From Primorskyibacter sedentarius (lineage in GTDB: Bacteria > Pseudomonadota > Alphaproteobacteria > Rhodobacterales > Rhodobacteraceae), in assembly GCF_004342065.1 (NCBI RefSeq), contig NZ_SLZU01000011.1:62001-126000 (forward strand): a stretch of 64,000 nt of DNA. Direction: 5' to 3'. The first letter of the stretch is position 1; each line of letters opens with the position of its first letter. Both the position numbers and the translations under genes were made by a program. The notes beneath the pieces are model-generated. The model was not told the origin of the DNA and made no database searches. It saw only the letters and a list, made by a program, of their open reading frames with translations. Positions 38,122-47,847 of the stretch are shown here, one piece after another.

Positions 38122-39018
38122 TCAGCTCCGGCCTTCCGGGGCGGTCACGTCGCGCAGACCGTCCCCCATGAGATTGATCGCCAGCACCAGCACGAACAGC
38201 ACGACACCGGGGATCAGCACCAACCAAGGCTCGAACAGCATCATGTTCTTGCCTTCGGACACCATCAGCCCCCATGAGGGCGTCGGCGGTTGAACCCCTA
38301 GGCCAAGAAAGCTCAGCGCCGCTTCCAGCAGGATGGCATGCGCCATTTCGAGGGTCACGATAACGATCAGGTTATTGACGACATTCGGCATAATCTCTGT
38401 CAGCAGGATGCGCGGGGTCGACGCCCCGATCACCTGCGCGGCGGCGATATAATCCCTGCGGCTGATCTGAAGGGTCGAGGCGCGCATCACGACGGCAAAC
38501 CTGTCCCAAAGCAGAAGGCCCAGCACGCAGATCACCACTGTCAGCGACCCGCCAAGGATCGCGACCACGGCCAGCGCCACCAGCACAACCGGCATCGCGA
38601 GGCGCACGTTGATAAGGAACATCACGAAGGCGTCGACCTTGCCGCCGAAATAGCCTGCCGCGACACCCATGGCGGTCCCGATGACGCCCGAGATCAGCGC
38701 GGCGATGGCCCCGATCATCAGCGACACGCGCGCGCCGTAGATCAGCCGCGACAGGTAATCCCGGCCAAGGTGGTCGGTGCCCAACGGGTGTTCCCAAGTC
38801 CCGCCCATGAAAACCGGGGGCACCATCCGTGTCATCAGGCTTTGCTCGTAGGGATCATGCGGTGCAAGCACCGGCGCGAGAAGCGCAACCAGCACCAGCA
38901 GCACCACCACGCTCATGCCGAAAATCAGCCCCTTATGCGACAGCGCGCGGGATTTCAGCATTTGTTGCGGAGACGGTCCCCTGATTTCGCGAGCGAGTGG
39001 ATCGGCGGCGTCGGTCAT
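38122..39018 (-). CDS. Peptide ABC transporter permease, DppC type
   Basis: 298 aa from the ATG at 39018 (MTDAADPLAREIRG); a longer reading to 39105 is a shadow. N-terminal DppC/OppC_N helix, then HPLGTDHLGRDYLSRLIYGARVSL (diagnostic OppC segment), and the EAA-type loop DYIAAAQVIGASTPRILLTEIMPN contacting the ATPases. Six helices. Overlaps nothing; 1 nt from dppB. Confidence 0.92.
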   Translation of the reverse strand: MTDAADPLAREIRGPSPQQMLKSRALSHKGLIFGMSVVVLLVLVALLAPVLAPHDPYEQSLMTRMVPPVFMGGTWEHPLGTDHLGRDYLSRLIYGARVSLMIGAIAALISGVIGTAMGVAAGYFGGKVDAFVMFLINVRLAMPVVLVALAVVAILGGSLTVVICVLGLLLWDRFAVVMRASTLQISRRDYIAAAQVIGASTPRILLTEIMPNVVNNLIVIVTLEMAHAILLEAALSFLGLGVQPPTPSWGLMVSEGKNMMLFEPWLVLIPGVVLFVLVLAINLMGDGLRDVTAPEGRS

Positions 39019-39019
39019 C

Positions 39020-39937
39020 TCAGGCGCTCCGCATTCTGGGGTCAAGCCAGGCGTTGAGCACGTCGGCAATGAAGGTGAAGACGATGTAGAACATCGAAAA
39101 GACAAGGATCAGCGCCTGCACCGTTGGCAGGTCGTTGCGCGCGATGCTTTCCCAGGCAAGATAGCCCGCCCCGTGCAGTGCAAAGACGCTTTCCACCACG
39201 ATGGAACCGCCCAGCATGAAACCCATCTGGACGGCGGCAAGGCTGACAACGGGGATGATCGCGTTGCGCAGGGCATGTTTGAACAGCACACGGGTTTCGC
39301 CCGCGCCTTTCGCCCGCGCGGTGCGGATGAAGTCCGAATTCAGCACATCAAGCATGCCGGCCCGCGTCAGGCGCATGATCGCCGGCATGGCGTAATACCC
39401 AAGAACGATGGTGGGCATGATGAAATGCTTCCAACTGGCCGCACCCGACGGTGGCAGCCAGCCGAGTTGGATGGCGAAGACGACGATCAGGATCAAGCCG
39501 AACCAGAAGGACGGCATGGCCTGGCCCGCGACGGACAGGAACAATGCCACCCGGTCGATGAGCGAATTCGGGCGGATCGCTGCAACCACGCCAAGCGGCA
39601 CCGCCGTCACCAGCGCAAACACAATGCCGCAAACCCCCAGCGTCATCGTTATCTGCAAACGGTCGGCGATCAGGCTGGCGACCGGAAGTTTGAAATAATA
39701 GCTCTCGCCGAAATCCCCGCGCAGGGCCGAGAACAGCCATTCGCCATACTGCACGAGCATGGGCCGGTCGAACCCGTACAACCGGCGCAGCGCCTCCACG
39801 TCTTCTCCGCTGGCGGTTTCCCCGGCCAAAGCGGCCGCCGGATCACCTGACAGAAATAGCAGCGAAAAGCTGATGAAGCTGACGGTAAAGGCGACAAGCA
39901 GCGCCAATCCCAGTCGTTTCAGGATGAATGTAAGCAT
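39020..39937 (-). CDS. Peptide ABC transporter permease, DppB type
   Basis: 305 aa with six transmembrane helices. FILKRLGLALLVAFTVSFISF at the N-terminus and DFIRTARAKGAGETRVLFKHALRNAIIPV (EAA loop) are DppB/OppB hallmarks. Part of the inner-membrane channel for the peptide system. Confidence 0.92.
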   Translation of the reverse strand: MLTFILKRLGLALLVAFTVSFISFSLLFLSGDPAAALAGETASGEDVEALRRLYGFDRPMLVQYGEWLFSALRGDFGESYYFKLPVASLIADRLQITMTLGVCGIVFALVTAVPLGVVAAIRPNSLIDRVALFLSVAGQAMPSFWFGLILIVVFAIQLGWLPPSGAASWKHFIMPTIVLGYYAMPAIMRLTRAGMLDVLNSDFIRTARAKGAGETRVLFKHALRNAIIPVVSLAAVQMGFMLGGSIVVESVFALHGAGYLAWESIARNDLPTVQALILVFSMFYIVFTFIADVLNAWLDPRMRSA

Positions 39938-40037
39938 GGATTACCTTTCGCATGGTTTCTGTGCCATGCGTTGCGGGTGTCGGCGTGCCGGGGTGGAAAG
40001 GCGGTTGAGGGACGCACGCCCCTCAACCCGTGGTTTC

Positions 40038-41555
40038 TCAGTTCCAGCTCATGTCGACGAAACGAAGCACCTCGTCGGCAGTGGGTGTGTAGCTGACCTC
40101 GGTCTTGAAGACATAGTTGGTGTTGTAGGTGAACATCGGCGCCCAGTAGGCTTCTTCGGTGATCTTCTTCAGCGCCTTGGTGTAGTATTCCAGACGCGTG
40201 TCGGGATCGGTCGAGCTGTCGGCCACGTCCAGCCATTCGAGCACCTCGTCGTCGCGCGTACTGTCCAGCGCGCCGTGCTTGAAGAACTGGCTGACCATTG
40301 CCGAAGCGTCATTGATCGAATAGCTGCCCCATGTCTGGAACGACACAGGCACCTCGCCTTTCATGTTCAGCTCGCGCAGCGCAGAGTATTGCAGCATGTT
40401 GAAGTTCGTCTCGATGCCCACGGCGTTGAGATACGATGCGATCGCCTCGGCATATTGACGGTCCCGGTAGGCGTAGAAATCAATCGAGAACCCGTCGGGA
40501 TAACCCGCCTCGGCCAACAGCGCCTTGGATTTTTCCGGGTCGTATTCGTATTCCGTGACATCCTGCACGCAGCCGAACTGGCTGGGGAAACAGGGCGTAT
40601 AGACCACTTTGGACGATCCCTGCAGCAGCGCGTCGACCAGCTCCTGACGGTTGATCGCGTGGTTCACGGCCTGACGTACCAGCTTGTTGGTGAACGGGCT
40701 TTCGCCCGAGCGGCCAGCCGCATCCATTTGCAGATAGCCCACGCGCATGGTGGATTCGTTGGCCACCGTGAACTGGTCCATCTGTGCCAGCTTGTTGGCC
40801 TGATCCGCGGGCACCTGCCAGATCAGGTCAAGCGTGCCGGAAAACAGCTCTGCCATCTGGGTGTTCACATCCGGGATGGTACGGATGTCAATCCTGGCAA
40901 GCTCGGGCTGACCCTTGGGGCTGTCATGGTAGCTCTCGTTGGCTTCTAGCACGAAATGCTGGCCGGGCACGACCTCGACCACCTTGTAAGGGCCTGTGCC
41001 CACCGGTTTCAGCCCCATGCCGGACGGCCCGGCCTCGGCATAATACTCATCGGGATACATCGACACCGGACCGGAGAGGAACTCGATCGCCGCCGGGAAC
41101 TTGTCCTTCAGGTGGATACGCACGGTGTAGTCGTCAATCTTCTCGGCGGACTTCATCCAGTTGACGTTGCGCTGTGTTTTCGCGCCATTCTCTTCATTGG
41201 CAACGAAGTTGACGGTGTAGACGACATCATCGGCGCTGAAGGCTTCGCCATTGTGGAAAGTCACGCCCTCGCGCAGTTTGAACTCCAGCGTGGTGTCATC
41301 GATCCATTCCCAGCTGGTCGCGAGATTGCCCACATATTCGTTTGTTTCCGGGTCGCGGTAAATCAGCCCGTCCCAGACCGCGCGCTGCAACACAACGCCT
41401 TCCCGCGACGAGTTGAAGTAGCTGTCGACATTTTCCAACTCCTTCGTAAAGGCGACGTTCAGCGTGCCAGAGGCTTTATCGGCCATCACCGGCATGGCAA
41501 CGCTGGCCATCAGAGTGGCGGCGAGAAGGGTGGAGCGTGTGGTTGTGCCAAGCAT
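40038..41555 (-). CDS. Peptide ABC transporter substrate-binding protein, DppA type
   Basis: 505-aa SBP_bac_5 protein with a signal peptide ending around VMADKA. DGLIYRDPETNEYVGNLATSWEWID and LREGVTFHNGEAFSADDVVYTVNF are the family signature. Ligand not predictable, but the gamma-glutamyltransferase and peptidase in the operon suggest gamma-glutamyl or glutathione-like peptides. It heads a seven-gene operon (41555 down to 33193) and is divergent from an iclR gene. Confidence 0.93.
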   Translation of the reverse strand: MLGTTTRSTLLAATLMASVAMPVMADKASGTLNVAFTKELENVDSYFNSSREGVVLQRAVWDGLIYRDPETNEYVGNLATSWEWIDDTTLEFKLREGVTFHNGEAFSADDVVYTVNFVANEENGAKTQRNVNWMKSAEKIDDYTVRIHLKDKFPAAIEFLSGPVSMYPDEYYAEAGPSGMGLKPVGTGPYKVVEVVPGQHFVLEANESYHDSPKGQPELARIDIRTIPDVNTQMAELFSGTLDLIWQVPADQANKLAQMDQFTVANESTMRVGYLQMDAAGRSGESPFTNKLVRQAVNHAINRQELVDALLQGSSKVVYTPCFPSQFGCVQDVTEYEYDPEKSKALLAEAGYPDGFSIDFYAYRDRQYAEAIASYLNAVGIETNFNMLQYSALRELNMKGEVPVSFQTWGSYSINDASAMVSQFFKHGALDSTRDDEVLEWLDVADSSTDPDTRLEYYTKALKKITEEAYWAPMFTYNTNYVFKTEVSYTPTADEVLRFVDMSWN

Positions 41556-41581
41556 GTAGTTTTCCCTATTGCGCTTTCGGA

Positions 41582-41600
41582 GTTATCATTATTTGATAAC
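41582..41600. promoter_or_regulatory. Palindromic operator in the dppA-iclR region
   Basis: Perfect 7-5-7 palindrome GTTATCA-TTATT-TGATAAC, 27 nt before the dppA start on one side and 100 nt before the iclR start on the other. It is a plausible binding site of the divergently encoded IclR regulator. Confidence 0.6.
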
Positions 41601-41699
41601 TGTGATTGTTATTTAATCAATATAGCAAGGCGAGTCGGGCAGCCGTCAAGTCCCTGCGTGCATCAAACGGCCCGGCACAGCCACAAGTGGAACAATCGA

Positions 41700-42461
41700 A
41701 TGAAAAACAAGCAGGACAGCCTTTACGTCAGCACGCTCGCGCGGGGCCTGCAAATCCTGCGGGCTTTCGACGAGTCGCATGTCTCGCTCTCCCTGACCGA
41801 TCTGGTTGCTCGGACCGGGCTGGAGAAAAGCGCAGTGCAGCGCATGGCCCATACCCTGCATCTGGAAGGGATGCTTGACCGAGATCCCAAAACCCGCCGT
41901 TTTCGCCCAAGCCACGCCTGGCTGGAGCTTGCCTACGCCTATTACTGGTCGGACCCCGTCATCGCGCGCGCATTGCCCAAGCTCATCGAATTCAGCCATG
42001 CCGAGGGCGAAACCATCAACCTTGCGCAAATGTCCGGCGATCACATCATCTATTCGCTCAGGTTGCCGAACCAACGCATCCATTTCGCTGCAAGTATCGT
42101 GGGTCGACGCCTGCCAGCACTGAATACCGCCGCCGGTCGCGTGATGCTGTCGACAAGACCCGACGCAGAGATCGACGAGGTCTGTGCCAACTGGCCCTTG
42201 GTGCAAGCAACGCGGAAGACGCTCACGGACCGGGATGAAATCGCCCGTAGCATAAAGGCCGCGCGCGAAAACGGCTATTGCATCACCCGGGATCAGATGT
42301 TGCTGAACGAAATCAGCTTGGCCGCACCGGTAAGAGGCACGGACGGGCAGGCCGAAGCCGCGGTTCAGATCTCCATCTCCGGCGTCGCATTTGATGAAAG
42401 ACAGGTGCTGGAGAAGTTTCTGCCAACCCTGCTGGATACGACTGCGGGGATCCTGGGGTGA
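41700..42461 (+). CDS. IclR-family transcriptional regulator
   Basis: 253 aa from the ATG at 41700 (MKNKQDSLYVSTLARGLQIL); the longer upstream reading is a shadow of dppA. Winged helix-turn-helix in residues 1-70 (LSLTDLVARTGLEKSAVQRM, LHLEGMLDRDPKTRRFR) and the GAF-like effector domain after (GRRLPALNTAAGRVMLS, ENGYCITRDQMLLNEISLAAPV). Divergent from the peptide/ggt operon, with a palindrome between, so the likely target is that operon; control of the downstream apionate genes is an alternative. Confidence 0.9.
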   Translation: MKNKQDSLYVSTLARGLQILRAFDESHVSLSLTDLVARTGLEKSAVQRMAHTLHLEGMLDRDPKTRRFRPSHAWLELAYAYYWSDPVIARALPKLIEFSHAEGETINLAQMSGDHIIYSLRLPNQRIHFAASIVGRRLPALNTAAGRVMLSTRPDAEIDEVCANWPLVQATRKTLTDRDEIARSIKAARENGYCITRDQMLLNEISLAAPVRGTDGQAEAAVQISISGVAFDERQVLEKFLPTLLDTTAGILG

Positions 42462-42619
42462 CGGGGCCTGCAGACCGGCGACAGCCGTAAACGAAGTCAC
42501 CGACCCGCATTTTCTGTTCTGGTGTGAATGCACAGCGGTCCAACCACTTACCTGAATTTCTGCTCTTTGGCGGCAGTCACCCCTTGCGTATCAGCGTTGG
42601 TGCCACACCGTCAGCAAAA

Positions 42620-42646
42620 TTGACGGACCCTGCAAACTGGTATAAT
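42620..42646 (+). promoter_or_regulatory. Promoter of the apnL operon
   Basis: TTGACG (42620-42625) and consensus TATAAT (42641-42646), with a short 15-nt spacer, 37 nt before the GTG start. The -10 element lies inside the shared motif described separately. Confidence 0.55.
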
Positions 42647-42660
42647 GAGTATGTTATATA
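42634..42660. promoter_or_regulatory. Shared operator-like motif, left copy
   Basis: AAACTGGTATAATGAGTATGT; 17 of 21 bases are identical to the copy at 55109-55129, which precedes the opposing operon. It overlaps the -10 and start region, a repressor-type position. The CTGGTAT core resembles GntR-family operators. Confidence 0.55.
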
Positions 42661-42682
42661 CGCAGTTTATTGAGGTCGAAGG

Positions 42683-44581
42683 GTGGCGAACGCAGATGCT
42701 TTTGTTGTGATCTATGGAACCACCGAGCCTGTGCAGAAGCTGCACCAGATCTCGGTGGGTTCGCTGTCGTTCCTGTATTCCCAGGACGGGTTGCGCAGGA
42801 TTTCCTGGCAGGGCACAGAGCTTGTTCGCGCAATCGCCTGGCCCATCCGCGACGAAAACTGGGGCACCTATCCGGCTGTCATCGTTGATGAACGTGTCGA
42901 GCATGGCGATCGCTTCGAGGCGCGCTTGCGGTTCACTGTCGGTGACGAACGGCTGGAATGCGACCTTGCGATCCGCGCAACTGCGTCGGGCGAATTGGCA
43001 GCCGACCTTACGATGACCCCAAGGGGCGCGTTCTCGACAAACCGCGCGGGGTTCACGGTTTTGCATCCCATCAAGGGCGTCGCCGGTCAGCCGCTGCGCG
43101 TCACCCATCCTGACGGATCGGTCGAAGAGACCAGCTTTCCCGAACGTATCCAGCCCGACCAGCCTGTGAAGAACATTCGCGGTCTGGCCTATAGCGTCGG
43201 CGCGCGATCGGTAGAGATCGGCTTTGAGGGCGAAATTTTTGAAATGGAGGATCAGCGCAACTGGTCGGATGCGTCCTACAAGACCTATTGCGTACCGCTC
43301 GTCCATCCGTTCACCTATGATATCGTGGAGCCGGTCCGCCAATCGGTGCGGATCACATTGTCAGGATCGGGAAGGATCGGTTCGGAAGGGGCGCAATCTG
43401 ACCCGGTTTCGGTCAACGCGACGTCGCGCGCTGCGCCGAAAATTGGTCTGGCGCTGGAAAGCGGTTGGCTGCCGTCTGGCGCGATGCCCGAACTTGGCGC
43501 CTCTGCGATCCTGCTGCGAACCGCGCCTGACGCGGATGATTTGCCCCAGCTGGCCAGGTTTTGCGCAGATTTCGACGAGGTCGACCTTGAAATCGTGCTG
43601 CCTGACGATCTGCCGGTCAGCGCCGGGCTGGCGAAGGTCGCCACGGCGCTCGCCGCCGAAGGCGTCGCGCCGTCCCGCGTTATCGCGCTGAGAGAAGCCT
43701 ACCTTGGCAGTCATCAACCGGCCGGCCCCTGGCCCGAGGGGCTGACCCCGAACGAAATGTTCGGCGCGGTCCGCACGGCCTTTCCCGGGGCGCTGGTCGG
43801 CGGCGGCATGATGACCAACTTTACAGAGCTTAACCGCTGCCGTCCCGACACCACGCGTTGTGACTACCTCACCCACGGGCTGACGCCGCTGGTCCATGCA
43901 GGGGACGACCTGTCAGTTCTGGAAACGCTGGAAGCCTTGCCGCAGATTTTCGCCAGCGCCGGGGCACTGGCGCATGGCAGGCCGTATCGTCTGGGACTGG
44001 CCAGTATCGGGATGCGAACGAACCCCTACGGCGCCGCGGTTGCCGATAATCCCGCCCAAATTCGGCGCACCATGGCGCGGGTCGACCCACGGCATCGCGG
44101 GCTGTTCGGCGCGGCCTTTGCGGCAGGCATTCTGGCCACGACAGAGGGCAGCACCGTCGAGGCGCTCTGCCTTGCGGCACCAGCCGGACCATTTGGCCTG
44201 ATCCCCGAACCTGCGGCGTATCCTCAGGCGGGCTATGACGGTGAAGGGCGTGCGGTTTACCCGCTTTTCCACGTCGTCAGTGAAGCCTGCAATCTGGCAG
44301 GTCACCCCAGACTGTCGGTCGAAGGCCTGCCGCACGGCACTGTCGGCTTCGGGGCTCAAACGCGCGACGCGCATCGCCTGATGCTGGCCAATCTTTCTGA
44401 CGAACAATGCGCCGTGACCCTTCCGGTTCGCGCTTTCGTCCTGCGACTGGATGCTGGCACATTCGACGATGCGACGCGCACCGCCGACTGGCTGGCAACG
44501 GCGCCGCGCACCCAAACAGCAGATATTGAACTGCCACCATTCTCAGTGGCCTTTGTGGAGGGGACGTTCTCAAGCGATTGA
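42683..44581 (+). CDS. apnL: D-apionate lactonase-like protein
   Basis: 632 aa; the GTG start has GAGG 7 nt upstream. The N-terminal beta-rich half has RAIAWPIRDENWGTYP, TNRAGFTVLHPIKGVAGQPL and FEMEDQRNWSDASYKTY, the pattern I associate with the ApnL family. A TIM-barrel-like segment with GGGMMTNFTELNRCRP and a C-terminal beta domain follow. ApnL hydrolyses D-apionolactone to D-apionate in D-apiose breakdown (Carter et al. family assignment). The assignment fits the ApnO- and ApsD-like genes at 53-55 kb. First gene of an operon continuing into a sugar ABC transporter. Confidence 0.72.
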   Translation: MANADAFVVIYGTTEPVQKLHQISVGSLSFLYSQDGLRRISWQGTELVRAIAWPIRDENWGTYPAVIVDERVEHGDRFEARLRFTVGDERLECDLAIRATASGELAADLTMTPRGAFSTNRAGFTVLHPIKGVAGQPLRVTHPDGSVEETSFPERIQPDQPVKNIRGLAYSVGARSVEIGFEGEIFEMEDQRNWSDASYKTYCVPLVHPFTYDIVEPVRQSVRITLSGSGRIGSEGAQSDPVSVNATSRAAPKIGLALESGWLPSGAMPELGASAILLRTAPDADDLPQLARFCADFDEVDLEIVLPDDLPVSAGLAKVATALAAEGVAPSRVIALREAYLGSHQPAGPWPEGLTPNEMFGAVRTAFPGALVGGGMMTNFTELNRCRPDTTRCDYLTHGLTPLVHAGDDLSVLETLEALPQIFASAGALAHGRPYRLGLASIGMRTNPYGAAVADNPAQIRRTMARVDPRHRGLFGAAFAAGILATTEGSTVEALCLAAPAGPFGLIPEPAAYPQAGYDGEGRAVYPLFHVVSEACNLAGHPRLSVEGLPHGTVGFGAQTRDAHRLMLANLSDEQCAVTLPVRAFVLRLDAGTFDDATRTADWLATAPRTQTADIELPPFSVAFVEGTFSSD

Positions 44582-44608
44582 AATAGATAAATAAAGGGAG
44601 GAGAAACA

Positions 44609-46057
44609 ATGTTGTTCAAATTAACCAGGCGCAAAGCCCTGGCAATAACTTCGGCTGCGGCGCTATCAGTTTCCGCAGGCGGCGCGTTTGCCCAATCGGC
44701 TGCGGACCGCGCGGTCGAGGCTGCAAAGCAATATTCCGGGATCACGCTGAATGTCTTCTACGAAGCGGGGCTGCAACCGCTTGATCCGAAGAACTTCACC
44801 GGCCCACTTTGGGAAGAGCTTACCGGCATCAAGATCAACGTCATAGAATCGCCCAATGACGAGATGTTCACAAAGACGATGCAGGCCCATCTGGGAGGCT
44901 CGGGCGCCTATGATGTGTTGAACGTCCTGCCCAGCCAGATGCCCGATCTTGCGCTTGCGGGCGCCTTGGAGCCACTGGACGCGTTTGTCGACAAATTCGG
45001 CTATCGAGACGAGCTGAACAGCATCGCGCCGGTTTACCGTGACAACCAGATGATGGTCGAAGATACGATCTACGGCCTGCCCGACGATGGCGATGTCTTT
45101 GTATTGTACTACCGTCGCGACATTTTCGAAGACCCCGAGACGATGGCCGAATTCAAGGCCAAACACGGGTACGATCTGGCTGCGCCAACGACCTGGAAGG
45201 AATTTGGCGAGATCGGCCAGTTCATCACCGACAAACATGCCCCCGAAATCTATGGCGCGGGCATGTTCCGGCAGCCGGGGGCCGCGAAATACCTGTTCGA
45301 AGAACGTTTCCGCGTCGAGGGCGGCCGGTTCTTTGATCCCGAAACCATGCGCGCAACTGTGAATTCCGAGGCCGGGCTGCGCACCATGCAAGGAATGGTT
45401 GCCGAAAACGCCTGGATGCCGCCGGGTGTCGAGCAATGGGGATTTGGCGAAGTCTTCTCTGCCTTTCTGGCGGGTGACATTGCCATGGCGGTCAGCTGGC
45501 CTCCGGTCGGCAGATGGGCCGCGGGTTACGGCAAGGGGACCGAGGCGCTGAACTGGATCCCGGAAACCACTGTCGCCGATACCATCGCCTATGCGCTGCC
45601 CCCGGGCGGCAAGCCCGAACTGGCGGCGGGGTTCTCCCTGTCGGTTGCGTCGGGGTCCAAGCACAAGGAAGCCGCGTTCCTGTTTGCGATGTGGATGAAC
45701 TCGGAAGAGATCAGCCTGCAGCGCGTGCAATTGCCCTATGCCTTGCGTGACCCCTTCCGCCCCAGCCATTTTGCCAGTGAAGAATACCGGTCCAAATGGC
45801 CATCGGCGGGCGAATATCTTGATATTTTGGAGGCAGGTGCGCAAACCGGCATGCTTGACCTCTCGCTTATCCAGATCGATCGCTACAACGAGGCCCTGCG
45901 CCAAGGTCTCAGCCGTCTTTGGGCGGGGGATGATCCGCAAGCGGTTCTGGACGAGGTTGCCGCAAATTGGGACGCTTTGACTGACCGGATCGGTGTTGAG
46001 AAGCAACGTCGCGTCTATGCCGACTGGGCCAGCAAACCCAATGCCTACCCCGAGTAA
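44609..46057 (+). CDS. Sugar ABC transporter substrate-binding protein (family 1)
   Basis: 482-aa extracellular solute-binding protein, family 1 (MalE/UgpB type). A signal peptide with TRRKALAITSAAALSVSA (RR-containing) ends near AFAQ. The mature protein has GPLWEELTGIKINVIESPND, GAYDVLNVLPSQMPDLALAGALEPLD and AFLAGDIAMAVSWPPVGRW. A strong GGGAGGAG ribosome site. 27 nt after apnL, so cotranscribed. Ligand unknown; possibly an apiose-containing saccharide. Confidence 0.9.
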   Translation: MLFKLTRRKALAITSAAALSVSAGGAFAQSAADRAVEAAKQYSGITLNVFYEAGLQPLDPKNFTGPLWEELTGIKINVIESPNDEMFTKTMQAHLGGSGAYDVLNVLPSQMPDLALAGALEPLDAFVDKFGYRDELNSIAPVYRDNQMMVEDTIYGLPDDGDVFVLYYRRDIFEDPETMAEFKAKHGYDLAAPTTWKEFGEIGQFITDKHAPEIYGAGMFRQPGAAKYLFEERFRVEGGRFFDPETMRATVNSEAGLRTMQGMVAENAWMPPGVEQWGFGEVFSAFLAGDIAMAVSWPPVGRWAAGYGKGTEALNWIPETTVADTIAYALPPGGKPELAAGFSLSVASGSKHKEAAFLFAMWMNSEEISLQRVQLPYALRDPFRPSHFASEEYRSKWPSAGEYLDILEAGAQTGMLDLSLIQIDRYNEALRQGLSRLWAGDDPQAVLDEVAANWDALTDRIGVEKQRRVYADWASKPNAYPE

Positions 46058-46114
46058 CTGCCCATCACCACTCGCTCCGGGGGTCTTGATCCCCGAGGCG
46101 GCTTGCCTGAACGG

Positions 46115-47020
46115 ATGCGCGCCCCCATGACCGCCAACAGCCTGTCACGCACGCTTGAGCGCCCCGGTGTGTTCAAATACCTTCTTATCGCGCCTGCGGT
46201 TTTCGTGATCCTGCTGATCGGGCTTTACCCCCTGATCAAACTGGCGGTGACGTCTTTTCAGGACATCTCCATGTTCGGGGCGGATTACAGCTTTAACGGG
46301 GCAAAACATTACGTTCGCCTGTTCGGGGATAGCCGCCTTTGGGAATCGCTCTTGCACACAGTGCTGTTCACGGCCGTCGCTTTGCCGATCGAGCTGGTTC
46401 TGGGCTATCTGCTGGCTCTTTTGTTTCTGGAGCGTCTGCCGGGCAAATCCTTCTTCGTCGCGATCATCTTGCTGCCGACGATCATTTCGCCAATCGTGGC
46501 CGGGTCGACCTGGCGGCTGATGATCGATCAGCGGTTCGGACCGGTTAACCAAATTCTAAGCTGGATAGCTGGCCGGGAAGTAGAGCTTTTGTGGAATATC
46601 CAGACATATCTTGTCTGGCCTGCAATCATGATCGCAGAGGTCTGGCAGTGGACGCCGTTCATGTTCCTGATGCTTTATGCGGCGCTGTCAAATGTCGACA
46701 AGGAACAGCTGGAAGCCGCCCAGATTGACGGCGCGTCGTGGTGGATGACGTTCCGGCGCATCGTCCTGCCCGCCATCATGCCGGTGATGGTGATCGCGAT
46801 GCTGATCCGCGCTTTGGACCTGTTCCGCATTTTCGATATCATCTGGACGATGACGCAGGGCGGTCCGGGCACCATGACCGAAACGATTTCGATCTATGCC
46901 TACAACATCGCCTTCCGCGAATTCGAGACGTCCTATTCTGCGGCAATCGCCTTTCTGGTGATCTTCATTCTTACACTGGTGGTCGTCTGGCTGCTGCGAC
47001 GGGTCGAGGTGGAGCGATGA
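46115..47020 (+). CDS. Sugar ABC transporter permease (MalF/UgpA type)
   Basis: 301 aa if begun at the ATG 46115; ATG 46127 or TTG 46103 are alternatives with no clear ribosome site to decide. Six helices; EAA loop AAQIDGASWWMTFRRIVLPAIMPVM. Stop overlaps the next start (ATGA). Forms the channel with the following permease. Confidence 0.88.
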   Translation: MRAPMTANSLSRTLERPGVFKYLLIAPAVFVILLIGLYPLIKLAVTSFQDISMFGADYSFNGAKHYVRLFGDSRLWESLLHTVLFTAVALPIELVLGYLLALLFLERLPGKSFFVAIILLPTIISPIVAGSTWRLMIDQRFGPVNQILSWIAGREVELLWNIQTYLVWPAIMIAEVWQWTPFMFLMLYAALSNVDKEQLEAAQIDGASWWMTFRRIVLPAIMPVMVIAMLIRALDLFRIFDIIWTMTQGGPGTMTETISIYAYNIAFREFETSYSAAIAFLVIFILTLVVVWLLRRVEVER

Positions 47021-47844
47021 TCCGCTGGGATCGCGGCTGGCGGCTGTATCTACGGGTGGCGCTGGCACTGGGTATCACCCTAGTGTTCGTCTTCCCGGTC
47101 TATTGGCTGGCAATGATCTCTGTGAAATCGCCGGACGAGATCTACGCCTATCCGCCGGTCTGGTTCCCGTCTGAATTCCGGTTTTCATCCTATGTGACGC
47201 TGTTTCGGGACGGTGACGCCTGGGCCGTCTGGAATTCACTGATCACGGCCGGGGTCAGCACGGTTCTGGCGATGGCAATCGGCACGACGGCGGCCTATTC
47301 CATCGTGCGTTTCCGCACCGGCGGCGAAAACCTCGCGATCTGGATCATATCGCAACGGATGATCCCGCCAATCTGCGTGGCCTTTCCCATCTTCCTGCTC
47401 TTCGTATCGTGGCAATGGATCGACACGCGGTTCGGCCTGATCCTGCTCTATACCGCTTTCAACGTGCCTTATGTCACCTGGATGATGCGAGGCTACATCC
47501 AGGACATACCGCTGGAGCTGGAACATTCCGCGCTGGTTGACGGCTTGTCGCGTTGGGCCGTGTTACGAAAGGTCGTGTTGCCGATGGCACGCGCGGGGTT
47601 GTTCGCAACGGCTGTTTTCACCTTCATCTTCGCGTGGAACGATTTTCTGTTCGCGCTTGTCCTCACCAAATCCGAAGCCGTGACCTACACCGTCAAGGTC
47701 ACTGGCTATTTCGGATCGCAATCCACCTTCTGGTCCAAGATAGGCGCGATGAGCATGCTGGGCGTTCTGCCCATGATGTTTGTCGTGGCGACAATGCAGC
47801 GCTTCATCGTGCGCGGCATGTCACTGGGCGCCGTCAAGGGATAG
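47017..47844 (+). CDS. Sugar ABC transporter permease (MalG/UgpE type)
   Basis: 275 aa; N-terminal helix RVALALGITLVFVFPVYWL, EAA loop HSALVDGLSRWAVLRKVVLPMA, and the C-terminal RFIVRGMSLGAVKG typical of MalG-type permeases. Overlaps the preceding gene by 4 nt; 3 nt before the ATPase gene. Confidence 0.9.
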   Translation: MIRWDRGWRLYLRVALALGITLVFVFPVYWLAMISVKSPDEIYAYPPVWFPSEFRFSSYVTLFRDGDAWAVWNSLITAGVSTVLAMAIGTTAAYSIVRFRTGGENLAIWIISQRMIPPICVAFPIFLLFVSWQWIDTRFGLILLYTAFNVPYVTWMMRGYIQDIPLELEHSALVDGLSRWAVLRKVVLPMARAGLFATAVFTFIFAWNDFLFALVLTKSEAVTYTVKVTGYFGSQSTFWSKIGAMSMLGVLPMMFVVATMQRFIVRGMSLGAVKG

Positions 47845-47847
47845 AGC

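Noticed and set aside
40956-41699. N-terminal extension of the IclR gene over dppA
   Set aside because: The IclR family begins at MKNKQD (41700); the extension is an antisense shadow of dppA.
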